Source: Cellvibrio japonicus Ueda107 (GTDB taxonomy: Bacteria > Pseudomonadota > Gammaproteobacteria > Pseudomonadales > Cellvibrionaceae). From it: DNA of 64,000 bases. Made by a program: the position numbers and the translations under genes. Positions within the stretch are counted from its first letter, which is position 1, and every line of letters starts with the position of its first letter. Below the pieces are notes generated by a model. It worked only from the letters and a program-made list of their open reading frames with translations. It was not told the origin of the DNA and searched no databases. Shown here piece by piece: positions 8,190 to 17,176 of the stretch. Where the stretch lies: assembly GCF_000019225.1 (NCBI RefSeq), contig NC_010995.1, positions 1,930,501 through 1,994,500 of the forward strand, given 5' to 3'.

Positions 8190-9068
8190 ATGCCTGCAAA
8201 CTTTCCTTTAATCAGTGTAAATGGTCAGATCGGGGGAAGCATCTCTCCTCTTGATCGAGGTTTTGCCTATGGCGATGGGGTTTTTGAAACCTGTCGTTTA
8301 TGCTATGGACACATTCCCCTGTGGGATTTCCACTACCGGCGTTTGAGCAATAGTTGTCAGCAGCTGCGAATTCCTTTGGATGAAAGGAAATTATTGGGGT
8401 TTATGCATTCATTACTGAGTCGCGATGATGTGGTTTCCCTCGCCGATGCCGTGTTTAAACTGGTCGTTACACGCGGTGTTGCGCAAGACCCGGAGGCTCG
8501 TGGTTACCGTATCCCGGCTTCGAGTCATACTACCTATTGTCTTTCCATTTCCCCTGCCAAACCCCTGCTGTCTGCCCAATACCAGCATGGGATTCGTGTG
8601 CGTATTTGTCGCCAGCGCTTGGCAGATTCTGTATTGGCCGGGTTGAAACACCTGAATCGTTTGGAGCAGGTGCTGGCCCGTAGTGAATGGACTGATGAGT
8701 ATGATGAAGGCTTATTGCTGGATCTGCGTGGTAACCTGATAGAGGCAACGGCAGCCAATATCTTCATCCGTAGGGATGGGCAGTGGTTTACGCCGGATTT
8801 ATCGAGTACTGGTGTCGCAGGGGTAATGCGCGATTTTTTGCTGACCACACTGATGCCGACACTGGGCGAACCTGTTCGGATCATGCCCTTGGGATTAAAC
8901 AAACTTGCGATGGCTGATGAGGTCTTTTTGTGTAACAGCATGATCGGTATCTGGCCGGTTTGCCTGGCAGACACTGCTAACTTGAGTTGGCAGGTAGGAG
9001 CGGGCACGCGTCAGTTACAGTCGGCCTATGAGGCCTGGCTTCAGGCGTTTGCCAATATCAAACAGTAA
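8190..9068 (+). CDS. pabC: Aminodeoxychorismate lyase PabC
   Basis: PabC is a pyridoxal-phosphate enzyme of fold type IV that releases pyruvate from 4-amino-4-deoxychorismate to give p-aminobenzoate for folate. The 292-residue protein has SPLDRGFAYGDGVFET, a fold-IV N-terminal signature, and KHLNRLEQVLARSEW, which carries the PLP-binding Lys. The motif EATAANIFI and the TGVAGVMRDFLL stretch complete the family pattern. The ATG at 8190 is close after the fabF terminator. The order fabF-pabC-mltG is conserved in gammaproteobacteria, supporting PabC over a branched-chain aminotransferase. Confidence 0.93.
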   Translation: MPANFPLISVNGQIGGSISPLDRGFAYGDGVFETCRLCYGHIPLWDFHYRRLSNSCQQLRIPLDERKLLGFMHSLLSRDDVVSLADAVFKLVVTRGVAQDPEARGYRIPASSHTTYCLSISPAKPLLSAQYQHGIRVRICRQRLADSVLAGLKHLNRLEQVLARSEWTDEYDEGLLLDLRGNLIEATAANIFIRRDGQWFTPDLSSTGVAGVMRDFLLTTLMPTLGEPVRIMPLGLNKLAMADEVFLCNSMIGIWPVCLADTANLSWQVGAGTRQLQSAYEAWLQAFANIKQ

Positions 9069-9080
9069 AGATAGTGACTT

Positions 9081-10169
9081 ATGGTGTCGATTAGCCGTTT
9101 TATTGTTTCTCTGTGGCGCAAGTTGCTGATTCTGGTGTTCGTGGTTTTGCTGGTTGCCTTAGGCTTGGCTTATGGTGCGTGGCGTTACTTCAATTATTGG
9201 TTGGATCAACCTTTAGCGATTCCTGCTGAAGGGTATGTTTACGAATTGAAGCCGGGGCAAAGTCTTGGCCATTTAGCGGCCCAACTGGGCGCTGATGGTG
9301 TGCTAGAGCACCCTGTTTTGTTGCGGGTATATGGGCGCCTGCAAAATGCTCACAAAATTCACGCGGGGGAGTATCGATTCGATGTAGGTGCCACCCCTAA
9401 AAGCCTGGTGAGCAAGTTGCTGAAAGGCGAGGTTATTCTCTATCAAGTGACGATTGTCGAGGGGTGGACCTATGCGCAGGCATTGGATGCTGTTGGTAAA
9501 AGCCCTTATTTGCGGCATTTGCTAACAGGTAAGGATATGGAGGCGCAAAAGGTATTGTTGGGCTTGGAGGATATGCACCCGGAAGGTTGGTTTTTCCCGG
9601 ATACCTACAGTTTTCCTCGCAATACAACCGATGTGGATTTATTAAGGCAAGCTCACCAGAAAATGCGCCATGAGCTGGAGCGGGCCTGGGAGAATCGGGC
9701 CGGGCAACTACCCTATAAAACGCCTTATGAGGCGCTAATTATGGCATCGATCATTGAGCGGGAGACGGGCCACCATGCTGAACGGGACCAGATCGCCGGC
9801 GTGTTTGTGCGACGTCTACAGCAGGGGATGAGGCTGCAGACAGATCCTACTGTTATCTATGGTATGGGGGAAAAATACCAGGGCAGGATCTCGCGCAAGC
9901 ATTTGCAGGAGGCTACGGCCTACAATACTTATGTGATTGATGGTTTGCCGCCCACACCCATCGCCCTACCCAGTGCTGCGTCGATTCGTGCTGCGTTACA
10001 TCCGGCAGATGGCAACGCCTTGTATTTTGTTGCCAAAGGGGATGGCACCAGCGAGTTTTCGGCAACTCTGTCAGAGCATAATGCTGCAGTGAGGCGTTAC
10101 CAGCTCAAGCGCCGTGCTGATTACCGCTCATCGCCACCGTCACCGCAAAGCACTAACCAGACACCCTAA
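9081..10169 (+). CDS. mltG: Endolytic murein transglycosylase MltG (YceG)
   Basis: MltG cleaves nascent glycan strands in the periplasm and is thought to end peptidoglycan polymerisation. The 362-residue protein has one N-terminal membrane segment (LLILVFVVLLVALGLAYGAW, about residues 14-33), a LysM-like part (VYELKPGQSLGHLAAQL) and the YceG domain. The catalytic Glu is predicted at residue 226 in ASIIERETG, followed by LQTDPTVIYG and DGLPPTPI. It begins 12 bp after pabC. In E. coli and Pseudomonas tmk and holB follow mltG; here the next gene is glnS, so the usual cluster stops at this point. Confidence 0.95.
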   Translation: MVSISRFIVSLWRKLLILVFVVLLVALGLAYGAWRYFNYWLDQPLAIPAEGYVYELKPGQSLGHLAAQLGADGVLEHPVLLRVYGRLQNAHKIHAGEYRFDVGATPKSLVSKLLKGEVILYQVTIVEGWTYAQALDAVGKSPYLRHLLTGKDMEAQKVLLGLEDMHPEGWFFPDTYSFPRNTTDVDLLRQAHQKMRHELERAWENRAGQLPYKTPYEALIMASIIERETGHHAERDQIAGVFVRRLQQGMRLQTDPTVIYGMGEKYQGRISRKHLQEATAYNTYVIDGLPPTPIALPSAASIRAALHPADGNALYFVAKGDGTSEFSATLSEHNAAVRRYQLKRRADYRSSPPSPQSTNQTP

Positions 10170-10315
10170 GCCCCTGAAATATCGGGATTTTGCCTGATTG
10201 CCCCGGTATCAAAAGGCCGGGCGACTGAGTACAATAGAGCCATTTTTATCCGTACCACAACCATCCGTTGGTTATTGGTGCACACCTTCGTTGATTGATT
10301 GGACATACCCACGCT

Positions 10316-12031
10316 ATGAGCGAACACGATTCCGCCGCCAACACCCATTCTGACGCAAGCGCCGAAGTTAAAAGCAAGCCCCAACATTTTATTCAACAGA
10401 TCATCCGTCGCGATCTGGAACAGGGGCTGCACCAGAAGATCGTCACTCGTTTTCCGCCTGAGCCCAATGGTTATTTGCACATCGGTCATGCCAAGTCCAT
10501 TTGCCTGAATTTTGGTGTTGCCCAGGAGTTTGGTGGTGTGTGTAACCTGCGCTTTGATGACACCAATCCGGAAAAGGAGAGCGAAGAATTCGTTAACTCC
10601 ATTATGGCGGATGTGAAATGGCTCGGCTTCCAATGGGATGGCAAGGTGAAATACACCTCCGATTATTTCGACCAACTCTATAATTGGGCCATCCATTTAA
10701 TTAATGAGGGTCTGGCGTTTGTGTGTGACCTGAGTGCAGAGCAGATGCGCGAATATCGCGGCACCCTGACCGAACCGGGTAAAAACAGCCCTTACCGTGA
10801 TCGATCTGTGGAAGAAAACCTGGCGTTGTTTGAAAAAATGCGCGCCGGTGAGTTTGACGAGGGTACTTGTTCCCTGCGCGCCAAAATTGATATGGCTTCG
10901 CCTAATATCAATTTGCGTGACCCGATTATCTACCGCATCAAAAAAGCCCATCACCACCAAACCGGTGACAAGTGGTGCATTTATCCTTCTTATGATTTTG
11001 CCCATGGCCAAAGCGATGCTATTGAGGGAATTACCCACTCCATCTGCACGCTGGAGTTTGAAGATCATAAGCCGCTTTACGATTGGTTTATCCAGCATCT
11101 ACCGGTGCCAGCGGTGCCGCGTCAGTATGAATTTGCACGCTTGAATATCAACTATGCGGTGACCAGCAAGCGCAAACTCAAGCAGCTGGTAGATGAGGGT
11201 TATGTGGATGGCTGGAATGACCCGCGTATGCCCACCATTTCCGGCATGCGTCGTCGTGGTTATACACCATCGTCTTTGCGTGAATTCTGTGAGCGCATTG
11301 GTGTAACTCGTTCCGATGGTGTGGTTGATGTCAGTATGCTGGAGTTCTGTGTACGTGATGACCTGGATAAGAATGCACCACGTGCTATGTGTGTGCTTCG
11401 TCCGCTCAAGTTGACTATCACTAATTATCCGGCAGACAAAGTGGAGTATCTGAGTGTACATAACCATCCCAGCCGCGAGGACTTGGGGAGCCGCGAACTG
11501 GTATTTTCCAACACCTTGTATATTGAGGATGAGGACTTTCGCGAGGAGGCCAACAAAAAGTACAAACGCCTGGTGATTGGGAAACGTGTGCGTTTGCGTG
11601 GTGCTTATGTCATTGAAGCCGATTCCTGTGTGAAGGATGACAATGGCAATATCATCGAAGTAAAGGCGCGCATTATTGAAAATACGTTGGGCAAAGATCC
11701 GGAGGATGGTGTGAAACCCAAGGGGGTTATTCACTGGGTATCTGCCGCCCATGCACGCGATTGCGAAGTGCGCCTTTATGACCGTCTGTTTAATGATGAG
11801 GCCCCGGATGCAGGCGGCAAGAATTTCCTCGACGCGATTAATCCCAATAATTTGGCGATACTGCCAAATGCCAAGGTGGAACCAGCCTTGGCTAATGCAA
11901 GCGTTGGAACTACCTTCCAGTTTGAGCGCCAGGGTTACTTCTGCCTGGATAGCAAGTACTCAACGGCAGAACACCTGGTGTTTAACCGCACCATCGGTTT
12001 GAAAGACTCTGCTGGCAAGAACGAGGATTAA
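10316..12031 (+). CDS. glnS: Glutaminyl-tRNA synthetase
   Basis: This class I synthetase charges tRNA-Gln. The 571-residue product contains the HIGH-type motif in PPEPNGYLHIGHAKS at about residues 45-59, RFDDTNPEKE, the tRNA-contacting YDFAHGQSDAIEGITHSICTLEF region split by the reading, and the KMSKS equivalent VTSKRKL. The C-terminal beta-barrel region is complete. ATG 10316 gives MSEHDSAAN; an in-frame TTG at 10295 is less likely. Together with cysS, 5 bp downstream, it forms a two-gene tRNA synthetase unit, as seen in Pseudomonas. Confidence 0.97.
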   Translation: MSEHDSAANTHSDASAEVKSKPQHFIQQIIRRDLEQGLHQKIVTRFPPEPNGYLHIGHAKSICLNFGVAQEFGGVCNLRFDDTNPEKESEEFVNSIMADVKWLGFQWDGKVKYTSDYFDQLYNWAIHLINEGLAFVCDLSAEQMREYRGTLTEPGKNSPYRDRSVEENLALFEKMRAGEFDEGTCSLRAKIDMASPNINLRDPIIYRIKKAHHHQTGDKWCIYPSYDFAHGQSDAIEGITHSICTLEFEDHKPLYDWFIQHLPVPAVPRQYEFARLNINYAVTSKRKLKQLVDEGYVDGWNDPRMPTISGMRRRGYTPSSLREFCERIGVTRSDGVVDVSMLEFCVRDDLDKNAPRAMCVLRPLKLTITNYPADKVEYLSVHNHPSREDLGSRELVFSNTLYIEDEDFREEANKKYKRLVIGKRVRLRGAYVIEADSCVKDDNGNIIEVKARIIENTLGKDPEDGVKPKGVIHWVSAAHARDCEVRLYDRLFNDEAPDAGGKNFLDAINPNNLAILPNAKVEPALANASVGTTFQFERQGYFCLDSKYSTAEHLVFNRTIGLKDSAGKNED

Positions 12032-12036
12032 CAGGC

Positions 12037-13437
12037 ATGGCATTGCAGATTTACAACACGCTCTCACGCCAGAAGGAAGAGTTCAAGCCATTAAAGCCGG
12101 GCAAGATTTCCATGTATGTCTGTGGCATTACGGTATATGACTATTGCCATATCGGCCACGCACGCGTATTGGTTGCTTTTGATGTAATCACCAAATTTTT
12201 GCGGAGCCAGGGGTGGGATGTCACCTATGTGCGCAATATTACCGACATCGACGATAAGATCATCAAACGCGCCAACGAAAATGGTGAGCAATACACTGAT
12301 CTGACCAAACGCTTTATCGATTATATGCATGAGGACGAAGCGCGTCTGGGGATTGCTCGCCCGGATATAGAGCCGCGTGCTACGGCTTTTATTGATCAGA
12401 TCATCAATATGAATCAAGCCTTGATCGACAAGGGTTATGCCTATCCAGCCAGCAATGGCGATGTGTACTATCGCGTAACCCGCTTTGCGGATTACGGTAA
12501 GCTCACCAACAAAAATGTAGATGAGTTGTTGGTTGGTGCGCGCATTGAAGTAGATGAAATTAAAGAAGACCCGCGTGATTTCGTGCTATGGAAAGCGGCT
12601 AAAGCCGGTGAGCCCGCCTGGAAATCACCCTGGGGGCAAGGTCGCCCTGGTTGGCATATCGAATGCTCGGCCATGAGTAAAGATTGCTGCGGTACTACCT
12701 TTGATATCCATGGTGGTGGTCCGGATTTACCTTTCCCGCATCACGAAAATGAAATTGCCCAGAGCGAAGCGGCCAATGGTTGCAAGTATGTAAACTATTG
12801 GATGCATGCAGGCGCTGTGCGTGTGGATGGGGAAAAAATGTCCAAATCTCTGGGTAATTTTTTCACTATTCGTGATGTATTGGAAAAATACCATCCTGAA
12901 GTCGTGCGCTTTTTGCTAGTGAGCAGCCATTACCGCAGTCCTATCAATTACGCGGAAGATAATCTGGTAGAGGCTCGTACAGGCTTGGAGCGTTTCTACG
13001 GTGCACTGCGTGACTATGCCGATGTGGAATCGTTACCACTGACTGAGTTACAGGCCAGTGATTATTACCGTAGTTTTGTTGCGGCTATGAATGACGACTT
13101 TAACACTCGCGTTGCTTTGGCGAGTATGTATGACCTGGTTAGGGAGTTGAATAACGCTGGTAAAACTGATGTTGAGCGTGCGCAACGTCTGGCAGGGGAA
13201 TTGAAAGCATTGGGATTGATTCTTGGCATTCTGCAGGAGAATCCCAGGGTCTTTTTGCAGACTGGCACCAGCGGCCAGATTGCTGCCGAAGAGGTGGATC
13301 GTTTGGTTGCCGAGCGTATTCAGGCTAAAAAAGAAAAGAATTATGCCCGTGCTGATGAAGTTCGTAAGCAATTAGCTGATAACGGAATCCTGATTGAAGA
13401 TGCCAAAGATGGTACTACCCAGTGGCGTCGTGAGTAA
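12037..13437 (+). CDS. cysS: Cysteinyl-tRNA synthetase
   Basis: This class I synthetase charges tRNA-Cys. The 466-residue protein has CGITVYDYCHIGHARV, which includes the first zinc ligand Cys and the HIGH motif, GWHIECSAMS and PFPHHENEIAQSEA with the remaining zinc ligands, and KMSKSLGNF. The C-terminal anticodon-binding helical domain runs to the end. Length equals the family norm of about 460. It starts 5 bp after glnS and is followed 13 bp later by a small membrane-protein gene that may share its transcript. Confidence 0.97.
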   Translation: MALQIYNTLSRQKEEFKPLKPGKISMYVCGITVYDYCHIGHARVLVAFDVITKFLRSQGWDVTYVRNITDIDDKIIKRANENGEQYTDLTKRFIDYMHEDEARLGIARPDIEPRATAFIDQIINMNQALIDKGYAYPASNGDVYYRVTRFADYGKLTNKNVDELLVGARIEVDEIKEDPRDFVLWKAAKAGEPAWKSPWGQGRPGWHIECSAMSKDCCGTTFDIHGGGPDLPFPHHENEIAQSEAANGCKYVNYWMHAGAVRVDGEKMSKSLGNFFTIRDVLEKYHPEVVRFLLVSSHYRSPINYAEDNLVEARTGLERFYGALRDYADVESLPLTELQASDYYRSFVAAMNDDFNTRVALASMYDLVRELNNAGKTDVERAQRLAGELKALGLILGILQENPRVFLQTGTSGQIAAEEVDRLVAERIQAKKEKNYARADEVRKQLADNGILIEDAKDGTTQWRRE

Positions 13438-13450
13438 GTGAGGTATTGTT

Positions 13451-13645
13451 GTGTTTAATGATCAGGCCATGATGTGGGCGATAAGTTTTTTGGTGGTTTA
13501 TGTTGCTGCACAAGTGTTTGTGGCGCGCCACCCTCGTTTTGCCAGCTATAGTCCAATTAAAAGAAGTCTTGCAGTAAAAGTTATTTCTTTAGCGGGCTTT
13601 GCCTTGGCTTATGTATTTGTCCAGATGGGAAATTCGGGCATTTAG
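13451..13645 (+). CDS. Small membrane protein, unknown
   Basis: I do not recognise this 64-residue protein. It has two hydrophobic stretches, MMWAISFLVVYVAAQVFVA (about residues 7-25) and VISLAGFALAYVFVQMG (about 44-60), joined by a basic segment with RHPRFASYSPIKRS. The GTG start at 13451 has GTGAGG seven bases upstream (13438-13443), which is the main support for translation. Its stop codon at 13643-13645 overlaps the AGGAG that serves the next gene, so the two are probably translationally coupled. They lie just downstream of cysS. Confidence 0.6.
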   Translation: MFNDQAMMWAISFLVVYVAAQVFVARHPRFASYSPIKRSLAVKVISLAGFALAYVFVQMGNSGI

Positions 13646-13658
13646 GAGTTGCTGGGTG

Positions 13659-13946
13659 ATGTTGCTGCGCAAGCTATTAAAAAATCGTGGACTAGGTATG
13701 AATCTGCTGGCCAGTCTGTGTCTGCTGGCGTTGTTTATCTACACCTGGGATTTGGATATGGGTGAGCTGGGCAGGAGACTGTTAGCGATTTTGCTGGCGC
13801 TGGTGATTCTTGTTGCGGCGGCGGCATGTATAGGATGGTGTTTGTATCGATTTCGCCGACGCACCCAACAGGATATTTACCCCGCTGACGATACTCCTGG
13901 ACATGAGCGGGGTATCTCGACAGACAGAAAGCAGAAAGATGACTGA
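13659..13946 (+). CDS. Small membrane protein, unknown
   Basis: I do not recognise this 95-residue protein. It has a basic start (MLLRKLLKNRG), two hydrophobic segments (LLASLCLLALFIYTW and LLAILLALVILVAAAACIGW, about residues 16-30 and 41-60) separated by an acidic turn with LDMGEL, then a charged tail rich in Arg, Asp and Lys. AGGAG at 13644-13648 supports a GTG at 13656 or the adjacent ATG at 13659. The reading frame is open far upstream, but that part overlaps the preceding gene. The tail ends 17 bp before the convergent ypjD. Confidence 0.6.
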   Translation: MLLRKLLKNRGLGMNLLASLCLLALFIYTWDLDMGELGRRLLAILLALVILVAAAACIGWCLYRFRRRTQQDIYPADDTPGHERGISTDRKQKDD

Positions 13947-13962
13947 TCTGCGCATGACAAAT

Positions 13963-14775
13963 TTAAATGCGTTGAAGAATCATCTCCAGAACCAGGCGAC
14001 TTCCGAAATAAGCCAGCATCAGGCAAATAAAACCGGCCAGTGCCCAGCGTATGGCTTTGTTTCCTCTCCAGCCCAATTGCCACCTGCCCCATAGCAAGAC
14101 GGCGTAAATTACCCAGGCACAAAGTGAGAATACTGTTTTGTGCACCAGATGCTGGGCAAACATATCCTCCAGAAACCAGAAGCCAGACACTATTGCCAGC
14201 GTCAGCATGATCTCTCCCACCCACAATAACTCAAACAGCAGGGCTTCTATGGTTTGCAGCGGGGGGAGCAGACGTACACCGGGTGTCAGGTGTTTGTGTT
14301 TCAGTTGGTGGGATTGATACGCAAGTAGCAGAGCCTGGAGACTGGCAATGGTTAGCAGGCTGTAGGCGATAATCGATAAGATCACATGGGTGGCAATAGA
14401 GTAGTCCAGCAGATGGCTTGCCTGATTTTTACTCACGATTGATGCCAGAACAGAGAGTGCCGACAAGGGATAAAGAAGGACAAACAGGTTGTGAAGTGCT
14501 TTCTTCAGGCTGCTAATCAGCACCAGCAGGTTAACTGCCCAGAAAATCAACGAGGACACCCCGAAATAGCTTAGGTGGAAGCCCTCGCGATAGAAACCAT
14601 TACCAATGACCCCTATGCCATGGAAGACCAGGGCAACAGCGGTGGTGACTAACAGCGATTTACGCTCCAGGTCGTGCTGGCGCAGGAGGCGGGTAATAAA
14701 ATAGAGGCTTCCAGCACTGTAAAAAACCAGGGCAAGCAAGTTGGCGCCAAGAGTCAGAGAACTGGAGATAATCAT
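13963..14775 (-). CDS. ypjD: YpjD/CcsA-like inner membrane protein
   Basis: This protein belongs to the cytochrome c assembly (CcsA/HemX-like) group. E. coli YpjD is divergent from ffh, and the same arrangement is seen here. The 270-residue protein is almost wholly hydrophobic with about eight membrane spans. Its C-terminal part HKTVFSLCAWVIYAVLLWGRW, broken here for length, followed by GWRG and AYFGSRLVLE, is the conserved end of YpjD proteins. The His in HKTVF and an upstream His could ligate haem. A role in haem handling is family-based inference. Confidence 0.85.
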   Translation of the reverse strand: MIISSSLTLGANLLALVFYSAGSLYFITRLLRQHDLERKSLLVTTAVALVFHGIGVIGNGFYREGFHLSYFGVSSLIFWAVNLLVLISSLKKALHNLFVLLYPLSALSVLASIVSKNQASHLLDYSIATHVILSIIAYSLLTIASLQALLLAYQSHQLKHKHLTPGVRLLPPLQTIEALLFELLWVGEIMLTLAIVSGFWFLEDMFAQHLVHKTVFSLCAWVIYAVLLWGRWQLGWRGNKAIRWALAGFICLMLAYFGSRLVLEMILQRI

Positions 14776-14908
14776 GCCGTGACAAGTTCCATGGGCAAGC
14801 GATGAAAGGTGCCCAGTGTGTCACAAGGCGCAACTAATTTGAAGGGAATGAGAAATATCCTTATTTGGTAAGCTGATTTTACCAGGGCACAGGGGGTGTA
14901 TTTGCAGG

Positions 14909-14914
14909 TATAAT
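14909..14914 (+). promoter_or_regulatory. Probable -10 element of ffh
   Basis: A perfect TATAAT lies 67 bp before the ffh ATG in the 205-bp spacer between divergent ypjD and ffh. The sequence 17 bp upstream (GGCACA) is a poor -35, so the promoter is only partly supported. Confidence 0.45.
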
Positions 14915-14980
14915 CGCCGCCACTTTCAGACCGGGTATGAGACCCGTATTGCCGCAGCCCCTAATTAATCGAGACTGTCC

Positions 14981-16354
14981 ATGTTTGAGAACCTAACTGA
15001 TCGTTTATCCCACACCCTGCGCAGCCTGACAGGCAAGGCGCGCCTGAGTGAAGACAATATCAAGGATGCCTTGCGCGATGTCCGCAAGGCCCTGCTGGAG
15101 GCCGATGTGGCCTTGCCGGTGGTAAAAGCGTTTATCGACCAGGTGCGCAGTCGTGCTCTGGGCCAGCAAATTAGCAAGGCACTCAATCCGGGCCAGCAAT
15201 TCCTGAAAATTGTTGAGGCAGAGCTGGTTGCTACCATGGGGCAGGCCAATGAGAGCCTGAATTTGGCACAACAACCTCCTGCGGTAGTCCTTATGGCAGG
15301 TTTGCAAGGTGCCGGTAAAACCACCTCTGTGGCCAAGTTGGCGCGTTTCCTTAAGGAGCGTGAAAAGAAAAAAGTATTGGTGGTGAGTGCGGATGTGTAT
15401 CGTCCTGCCGCCATCAGGCAACTTGAGACCCTGGCAGCTGATATCGGAGTGGATTTCTTCCCTTCCAGTGGTGAGCAAAAGCCATTGGATATTGCCCGTA
15501 ATGCACATGATCATGCCAAAAAGCAATTCTTTGATGTATTGATTGTGGATACGGCAGGTCGCCTTCATGTTGATGAAGAGCTGATGGTGGAAATCAAAGA
15601 GTTACACGCATCACTCAAACCGATTGAAACCCTGTTTGTCATCGATGCCATGATTGGCCAGGACGCGGTCAATACAGCCAAAGCCTTTAATGATGCATTG
15701 CCGCTTACCGGGGTGATCCTCACCAAAGCGGATGGTGATGCGCGCGGTGGTGCTGCACTTTCCGTGCGCCATATTACGGGCAAACCCATCAAGTTTTTGG
15801 GGATGGGGGAAAAAACCGATGCCCTGGAACCCTTCCACCCGGATCGTATTGCTTCCCGTATTTTGGGCATGGGCGATGTGCTCTCTTTGATTGAACAGGT
15901 AGAGCGTAATGTCGACAAGGCCAAAGCGGAGAAACTGATTAAGAAAGTCACCAAAGGGCAGAAGTTTGACCTGGAAGACCTGCGTGATCAGTTGCAGCAA
16001 ATGCAAAATATGGGTGGCTTGACATCGATGCTGGACAAGTTGCCTGGGCTTGGCAACGTAGCGCAGATGGCGCAAACAGCCACGATGAACAAGCAGTTCA
16101 AAACTATGGAAGCCATTATTAATTCCATGACACCGGAAGAGCGTCGCAACCCCGACGACTTGAGCGGTTCACGCAAACGTCGTATTACCATGGGTTCGGG
16201 CACCCAGATTCAGGATTTGAACCGCCTGCTCAAGCAGTACAAGCAAATGGCAAAGATGATGGGCAAAATGAAGGGCGGTGGTATGCAGAAAATGATGCGC
16301 GGTTTGGGTGGTGTTCTTCCGGGGGGAGGTATGTTACCCCCGGGATTCAAATAA
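14981..16354 (+). CDS. ffh: Signal recognition particle protein Ffh
   Basis: Ffh is the SRP54 GTPase that binds signal sequences and 4.5S RNA and delivers ribosomes to FtsY at the membrane. The 457-residue protein has the helical N domain (1-85), P-loop GLQGAGKTTSVAKLA at about residue 107, DTAGRLHVDEELM, TKADGDARGGAALS, and a methionine-rich M domain ending MMGKMKGGGMQKMMRG. The SRP-RNA binding SGSRKRRITMGSG motif is present at about residue 393. Length is typical. It is monocistronic here, with its own terminator 20 bp after the stop. Confidence 0.98.
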   Translation: MFENLTDRLSHTLRSLTGKARLSEDNIKDALRDVRKALLEADVALPVVKAFIDQVRSRALGQQISKALNPGQQFLKIVEAELVATMGQANESLNLAQQPPAVVLMAGLQGAGKTTSVAKLARFLKEREKKKVLVVSADVYRPAAIRQLETLAADIGVDFFPSSGEQKPLDIARNAHDHAKKQFFDVLIVDTAGRLHVDEELMVEIKELHASLKPIETLFVIDAMIGQDAVNTAKAFNDALPLTGVILTKADGDARGGAALSVRHITGKPIKFLGMGEKTDALEPFHPDRIASRILGMGDVLSLIEQVERNVDKAKAEKLIKKVTKGQKFDLEDLRDQLQQMQNMGGLTSMLDKLPGLGNVAQMAQTATMNKQFKTMEAIINSMTPEERRNPDDLSGSRKRRITMGSGTQIQDLNRLLKQYKQMAKMMGKMKGGGMQKMMRGLGGVLPGGGMLPPGFK

Positions 16355-16373
16355 AATACGCTCTGTTTATAAC

Positions 16374-16403
16374 AAAAAGCCCGCGTTTGCGGGCTTTTTG
16401 TTT
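16374..16403 (+). terminator. Intrinsic terminator after ffh
   Basis: An 11-bp stem (16374-16384 with 16389-16399) with an A-rich 5' side and T-rich 3' side. It can work in both directions, serving ffh on the plus strand and yjbQ on the minus strand, which end on either side of it. Confidence 0.93.
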
Positions 16404-16418
16404 TCTGGCGAACTGGCG

Positions 16419-16841
16419 TTACAGGTCACCTTGCAGGGTTAATACTAAGCTGCGGCTGCCTCCGTGGTTGCGATGTTCACAGAGGTAAATACCCTGCCAT
16501 GTACCAAGGTTGAGCTGGCCATTGGTTACCGGAAGGTTCACGCTGGCACCAAGCAAGCTGGCTTTGAGATGTGCGGGTAAATCATCCGGCCCTTCATCAT
16601 TGTGTTCGTAATAAGACTGGTTTTCTGGAACTGCATGGTTAAAAAAACGCTCGAAGTCACGCCTTACACTGGGATCTGCATTCTCATTCAATGTGAGTGA
16701 GGCTGAAGTGTGTTTCAGGAGCAGGTTTAGCAGACCAATACGCACCTGTCTTAATTCCGGAAGTTGATCAAGGATCTCATGGGTAATCAGGTGAAACCCC
16801 CTTGCTCGGGCTTTCAGGCGGAACTCTTTTTGAATCCACAT
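16419..16841 (-). CDS. yjbQ: YjbQ family protein (UPF0047)
   Basis: This is a member of the YjbQ family, whose E. coli member has weak thiamin phosphate synthase activity; its true role is unsettled. The 140-residue protein has the family core LLKHTSASLTLNENADPSVRRDFE, split here for length, then SLLGASVNLPVTNGQL and LGTWQGIYLCEHRNHG, which carry the conserved His residues of the active site. It is a little unusual in having DLPAHLK where many relatives read DMPAHIK. It lies 4 bp from the lipoprotein gene upstream, so they are likely one transcript. Confidence 0.92.
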   Translation of the reverse strand: MWIQKEFRLKARARGFHLITHEILDQLPELRQVRIGLLNLLLKHTSASLTLNENADPSVRRDFERFFNHAVPENQSYYEHNDEGPDDLPAHLKASLLGASVNLPVTNGQLNLGTWQGIYLCEHRNHGGSRSLVLTLQGDL

Positions 16842-16844
16842 GGG

Positions 16845-17150
16845 CTAGTCCGTTTTCTTTGCTTGTTGTTCGCAACTGCCTGGACGGTAGCTGATTACCT
16901 GGGGATCGGCACATGCCATACAAGCATTGGAGAAAGTTTGTTGTGTACTGCTGGGGCAGGGGGCTTTGACACAGCGGATGCCGGTATCGCGTTTTGCACA
17001 GACGGGATTAAACTCCATGGTACATATCTGTGGACGCTGTTCCGGGCAGGTATGTGGTTTGGGAGTCTCTTGTGAGGGTGGTGATGATGTTGTACTGCAG
17101 CCCGTTGTCAGGGCCAGCAAAAGCATGGCAGCAGCATATCGAATACCCAT
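16845..17150 (-). CDS. Kazal-like cysteine-rich lipoprotein
   Basis: This 101-residue protein begins with a lipoprotein signal ending LALTTGC (lipidated Cys at residue 18), followed by a Ser/Pro/Thr linker and a domain with eight cysteines. Within it NPVCA, TFSNACMAC and PGSC follow the spacing of Kazal-type inhibitor domains (PVCG, Y-x-N-x-C, G-x-C). Small Kazal-like proteins are known in bacteria, mostly with unknown targets. It is presumably anchored at the envelope. The protease-inhibitor idea is inference from the fold only. yjbQ follows after 3 bp on the same strand. Confidence 0.7.
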   Translation of the reverse strand: MGIRYAAAMLLLALTTGCSTTSSPPSQETPKPHTCPEQRPQICTMEFNPVCAKRDTGIRCVKAPCPSSTQQTFSNACMACADPQVISYRPGSCEQQAKKTD

Positions 17151-17176
17151 AGATGTCTCCTCCTCTCCAAAGCGGG

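Noticed and set aside
11099..11752. 217-codon open frame on the minus strand
   Set aside because: Antisense to glnS, with His/Thr-rich low-quality sequence.
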